From NCBI RefSeq assembly GCF_037975215.1, contig NZ_CP150239.1, positions 534,001 through 598,000 of the forward strand: a stretch of DNA of 64,000 nt. Direction: 5' to 3'. The stretch comes from Solibacillus sp. FSL R5-0449. Lineage in GTDB: Bacteria; Bacillota; Bacilli; Bacillales_A; Planococcaceae. Under the pieces are notes generated by a model. The model made no database searches. It saw only the letters and a list, made by a program, of their open reading frames with translations, and was not told where the DNA came from. Of the stretch, positions 60,689 through 64,000 are shown piece by piece; position 1 is the stretch's first letter, and each line of letters starts with the position of its first letter. A program made the translations under genes and the position numbers.

Positions 60689-60728
60689 ACAAAGCAGGAA
60701 ATATAATGTAACCTGCTTTGTTTATTTA
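60689..60728 (+). terminator. terminator inside the polysaccharide cluster
   Basis: ACAAAGCAGG (60689-60698) pairs with CCTGCTTTGT (60712-60721), followed by TTATTT. It would split the cluster into two transcription units or attenuate the distal genes. Confidence 0.75.
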
Positions 60729-60766
60729 TGACAGATAAATTCATTTGAATAAATTAGGAGTGTTAT

Positions 60767-61987
60767 ATGAAGAATCTTGGTAACTTTTTCTTTATATTTT
60801 CTTTATTTTTGGGGCCATATTTAGCTATAAAATCGCTTTATTTTAGTCATATTTTAATAGCATTATTTTTGGGGATAATGTTATTAAAAGTTGTTAAGTT
60901 AAAAAAAATAAATGTCCTTTATTATAAGAAATGGTATATAGTCCTTCCTTATTTTGGTGTGTTTTGGATGATAGCATCAATGCTATGGAGTGATTCCATA
61001 AGTTTTTCAATTGCATACTTCATTTATTATTTAATTGGATTATCAATTATATTTATCCTTGTTCATCATTTTTCATACAATGAGGAAATAAGTCTAATCG
61101 TAAAAAGTATTACAGTCACACTAATTATTGTAATTCCAATAGCATTTTTAGAAATGTTCACTAGTTTTAGGTTACCTTTAGCACCCTCACAATATACAGG
61201 ATCTGATACAGAGCCTACTGTGTTTTGGGGTAATCCTAATAACTTTGCTACAGTGCTAAATCTAGTTTTACCATTTGTTTTATTTTCAAAAAATAAATTT
61301 AAATGGCTAGGCGCCATTATACTTTTTATAGTCATATACTATACAAATTCCCGATTAAATTTAATAGCCTTTTTAGGAATAGTTGGACTTTATTTCCTGA
61401 TAGAAAATAAGAAGAAACTATTATATTTTGCTTTAAGTTTATGTGGAATAATAGTTTTTATGAGTATTCTTTCAGATTCATTTAAAGCTTTATTGCAAAA
61501 AGTTTATGTTAACTTTGTAGATATTTATGATGCCATATTAGAGTTTCTAGAGATGAATAATACAGCAAATTTTGATTCAATGGGAACAAGACAAAACTTA
61601 TTAATCCACGGTATAGAAGGATTAATAGATTCTAATTTAATTGGTGTTGGAGCTGGTGCATCTCCCATGTTACACATGGGTTGGTTAGGTGAAACAGGTG
61701 CTATGCATAATTTTTGGATAGAAATACTAGTGGAGCAAGGTGCTGTGTTTTTTGTTCTATTTATGGTTTGGTACATGTATTTAATTATAAAAAACTATTA
61801 TATATTTAAACAAAATAGCAGTGATTATAGAAATCGTTTTGCAGGAGCAATTTCTATTTCTTTAACAGGTTTTATAATAGGTGCTTTAAGTCCATCTAGT
61901 ACCATCTATATGTTACCAATGTGGTTGTTTTTAGGATTGGCAATGATATCAATTTTCATTAATGAGGAGAACAAAGGAGAACAATAA
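60767..61987 (+). CDS. O-antigen polymerase/ligase family protein (Wzy/TuaE-like)
   Basis: A 406-residue protein with about ten membrane segments. Outer-loop motifs FWGNPNNFATVLNLVLPFVLF and TRQNLLIHGIEGLIDSNLIGVGAGA...GAMHNFWIEILVEQG belong to the Wzy_C/O-antigen ligase group, close in layout to TuaE of teichuronic acid synthesis. It is the likely repeat-unit polymerase of this cluster. ATG at 60767 follows TTAGGAGTGTTAT. The stop overlaps the start of the glycosyltransferase by one base. Confidence 0.85.
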   Translation: MKNLGNFFFIFSLFLGPYLAIKSLYFSHILIALFLGIMLLKVVKLKKINVLYYKKWYIVLPYFGVFWMIASMLWSDSISFSIAYFIYYLIGLSIIFILVHHFSYNEEISLIVKSITVTLIIVIPIAFLEMFTSFRLPLAPSQYTGSDTEPTVFWGNPNNFATVLNLVLPFVLFSKNKFKWLGAIILFIVIYYTNSRLNLIAFLGIVGLYFLIENKKKLLYFALSLCGIIVFMSILSDSFKALLQKVYVNFVDIYDAILEFLEMNNTANFDSMGTRQNLLIHGIEGLIDSNLIGVGAGASPMLHMGWLGETGAMHNFWIEILVEQGAVFFVLFMVWYMYLIIKNYYIFKQNSSDYRNRFAGAISISLTGFIIGALSPSSTIYMLPMWLFLGLAMISIFINEENKGEQ

Positions 61988-62910
61988 TGTTTTTGACAAT
62001 TTGTATACCTACATATAATAGGGCACATACAATTATAAGAACCCTAGAAAGTTTAGTGAATCAAACTTGTAAGGATTTTGAAGTTTTAATTATTGACGAT
62101 GGATCTTATGATGATACAGAGAACCAGGTTAATCACTACCTAGATAATTTAATCAATGTATATACTGATTTTAAATATATAAAGAAAGCAAATGGAGGTA
62201 AATATACCGCTATTAATTTAGGCTTAGATAATGCTGATGGGGAGTATTTTATGATTTTAGATTCTGATGATTGGTTGCCTAATAATAGTGTTGATATTTT
62301 GAGAAATTTAGCACTTGAAATAAAGAATGAGGGTAGCTATTCAGGTATTATTGGGAAGTGTTCAGATCCTAATGGGGAATTAATAGGTGATGTATTTCCG
62401 GATGAGTCACTTACCTATATAGAAATGCATTTTCCTGAAAAACGTAGATTTAATTTTAAAGATTGTTGTGAAATCAATCGTACAGATATTTTAAGAAGAT
62501 TTAAATTTCCAGAATATAAAGATGTAAAATTCATCCCGGAAGCATATATGTTTGATCAAGTTGGATTAGAGTACAAACTATACTGTACCAATTCATTGCT
62601 AAAGATTGTTGAGTATCAAGAAGATGGGATTACGCTGAATAATCAGTTTAAACAAAATAATATAAAAGGCTATTTAATTAATTATCAATTACGTCTCAAA
62701 AAAATTATACCAAATTTAACTCATCGAAAGGTCTTTTATGAAACAATTGCTTGGTGGAGATTTTGGGATGCTTATAATCGAAGCGGAAGGCCTAAAGAAT
62801 TGAGAGTCTCTAAATTAAGCTTAATAGGTAGATTAATTAGATTGGGAATGCCAATTTTAAATTTAATATATAGATTAACACAAAAAGAACTTTATAAAAG
62901 TGGGAGATAA
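61987..62910 (+). CDS. family 2 glycosyltransferase
   Basis: A GT-A fold enzyme of 307 residues. It opens FLTICIPTYNRAHTIIRTLESLVNQT, has the nucleotide-binding LIIDDGSYDDT and the metal-binding DSDDWLP (DxD type), and GGKYTAINLGLDNADGEYFMILD between them. The C-terminal 100 residues are basic with a weak amphipathic helix. Sugar specificity cannot be read. It overlaps the polymerase gene upstream by one base and is followed after 14 bp by a flippase gene. Confidence 0.92.
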   Translation: MFLTICIPTYNRAHTIIRTLESLVNQTCKDFEVLIIDDGSYDDTENQVNHYLDNLINVYTDFKYIKKANGGKYTAINLGLDNADGEYFMILDSDDWLPNNSVDILRNLALEIKNEGSYSGIIGKCSDPNGELIGDVFPDESLTYIEMHFPEKRRFNFKDCCEINRTDILRRFKFPEYKDVKFIPEAYMFDQVGLEYKLYCTNSLLKIVEYQEDGITLNNQFKQNNIKGYLINYQLRLKKIIPNLTHRKVFYETIAWWRFWDAYNRSGRPKELRVSKLSLIGRLIRLGMPILNLIYRLTQKELYKSGR

Positions 62911-62924
62911 TAGTAGGGATAGCT

Positions 62925-64000
62925 ATGTATAAAAAATTATGGGTTTTATTTAGTGGAACAATGTTAGCACAAATAATTCCGTTATTTACATTACCAATAA
63001 TTACCCGTCTTTTCGGACCCGAAGAAATAGGTATATATTCTTTGTATTTAACCGTGGTTTCTATAGGGGTTATATTTACTACGATGCGATTTGAAATGGC
63101 AATACCTCTTGTAAGTCATAAGAAAATAAAACAAGTGCTAAAAAATATTATTTATATTAATTTTATAGCTGCTATTTTATTCGCATTTTTTTTAACTATA
63201 TTCTTAAACAATATAAATTTGTTTAGTCATTACAACCCTTATAGTATAGGCATCTTAGCATTTATTTCTGTAAATTCAGTAGGTATTTATCAAGTTTTCT
63301 ATCAGTATGGAATAAAGAATACAGAATTTAAAGTAGTGTCTACTAACAAAGTAACGAATCAAATAAATATAGCGATATTTTCCTTGATAATAGGTTATTT
63401 TTTAAATTCATATTTAATTTGGGCTGTTGTTATAGCTCAAATTCTTTGTATCATTACCTTAAAATTTAGATTAAAACTAGACTTTGTAGATACAGTTTTT
63501 TCCTTTAAGCAACTTAAAGAAACTATAATTGAATATAGAAAATTTCCTCTATTGCAATTGCCTATACAATTACTGAGTACTTTATCATCAAATTCAATAT
63601 TATTAGCTACTTCATTTTTATTTACTTCTCAAGAATTGGGATTTTATAGTCTCACGGAAAGAATATTGAGGAGTCCTATAAGTATTTTAGGAAGTGGATC
63701 AGCAGATTTATTCAAGAATATGGCTACCAAAGAGATGGAATACAAAGGTAATTGCGCAAAATCATATAAAAAAATTCTGGTATTTAATTTTATAACGGGT
63801 ATACCAATTTTTGTTGTATTGTATTTTATTATTGATTTAGTTATATATTATTTCTTTGGAGAAATATGGATGGAATCGGCGAGGTATTCAAAGATATTAA
63901 TACCTAGTTTATTTGCTATGTATATCGTTTACCCTGTTAATTACTTGTTTATTTTATATGATTATCAAAATATAGAATTTTATATACAGGCAGTTCAGCT
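62925..64000 (+). CDS. Wzx-type oligosaccharide flippase (3' end cut by window)
   Basis: An uninterrupted frame runs from ATG 62925 (behind AGTAGGGATAGCT) to the end of the window, 358 codons so far. It opens KKLWVLFSGTMLAQIIPLFTLPIITRLFGPEEIGIYSLYLTVV, the usual N-terminus of lipopolysaccharide/teichoic acid flippases of the MOP superfamily, followed by alternating hydrophobic helices (YINFIAAILFAFFLTIF, AIFSLIIGYFL, VVIAQILCIITL) and the family stretch YRKFPLLQLPIQLL. It would move lipid-linked repeat units across the membrane for the Wzy-like polymerase. Confidence 0.9.
   Translation, partial: MYKKLWVLFSGTMLAQIIPLFTLPIITRLFGPEEIGIYSLYLTVVSIGVIFTTMRFEMAIPLVSHKKIKQVLKNIIYINFIAAILFAFFLTIFLNNINLFSHYNPYSIGILAFISVNSVGIYQVFYQYGIKNTEFKVVSTNKVTNQINIAIFSLIIGYFLNSYLIWAVVIAQILCIITLKFRLKLDFVDTVFSFKQLKETIIEYRKFPLLQLPIQLLSTLSSNSILLATSFLFTSQELGFYSLTERILRSPISILGSGSADLFKNMATKEMEYKGNCAKSYKKILVFNFITGIPIFVVLYFIIDLVIYYFFGEIWMESARYSKILIPSLFAMYIVYPVNYLFILYDYQNIEFYIQAVQ

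Overview
The window reads as chromosomal DNA from a low-GC, endospore-forming, flagellated Firmicute of the Lysinibacillus/Solibacillus type (Planococcaceae). The evidence is gene order: rpoE-pyrG-ywjG-spo0F-fbaA-tal-murAB-glpX-rho-rpmE-tdk-prfA-prmC-spoIIR-ywlC-ywlE-rpiB-ywlG-glyA-upp-atp-murAA-spoIID-spoIIQ-spoIIID-mbl-flhO-flhP-fabZ matches the Bacillus subtilis backbone. To this are added features typical of the Lysinibacillus side: an S-layer gene with three SLH domains, an IcmF-type mutase beside rpoE, and UDP-ManNAc genes. The species assignment is inference from synteny and protein resemblance; no search was run.

Region by region. 1-8.4 kb: end of an acyl-CoA mutase, RNA polymerase delta, CTP synthase behind what looks like a CTP-sensing attenuator, Spo0F, and central carbon and cell-wall enzymes. 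8.5-22.8 kb: glpX, rho, translation (rpmE, prfA, prmC), thymidine kinase, SpoIIR, tRNA modification, a chemoreceptor and a cytochrome c inserted into the ywl block, then rpiB, glyA and upp. 22.8-31.7 kb: UDP-GlcNAc 2-epimerase, then the complete nine-gene ATP synthase operon behind a long leader. 31.8-40.2 kb: murAA, sporulation genes with recognisable SigE- and SigF-like promoters, mbl, two flagellar rod/hook proteins, EpuA and fabZ. 40.4-49 kb: lineage-specific genes, an SSB/competence locus and a SWIM/SNF2 pair. 49.3-54.9 kb: UDP-ManNAc dehydrogenase, TagA and the S-layer protein; with the distant epimerase these provide ManNAc and ManNAcA for a secondary cell-wall polymer. 55-57.5 kb: a graveyard of three decayed insertion sequences (ISL3, IS21 and IS256 types) ending in a perfect 46-bp palindrome. 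57.7-64 kb: an AT-rich surface polysaccharide cluster (TPR protein, two Wzy/WaaL-like proteins, a Wzz-like co-polymerase, a GT2 glycosyltransferase, and a Wzx-like flippase that runs off the window).

The most unusual signal is not a gene. Four intergenic regions (about 11.48, 18.67, 33.81 and 41.34 kb) each hold a row of 6-9 short degenerate cores (6-10 bp) repeated at a 21-bp pitch, two turns of the helix, with unrelated sequence between cores. Two arrays share a core in opposite orientation, one has a related core and one an unrelated core. All four start 12-30 bp beyond a factor-independent terminator. I know of no described element with this architecture; it is the best candidate here for an undescribed system.

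Other points: a second palindromic dispersed repeat just upstream of rpoE and tagA; a 112-bp REP-like element between flhO and flhP; a start region of the SNF2 helicase gene in which a hairpin separates a perfect Shine-Dalgarno from the ATG; and a short promoter-to-terminator unit upstream of the S-layer gene that could be a small RNA.
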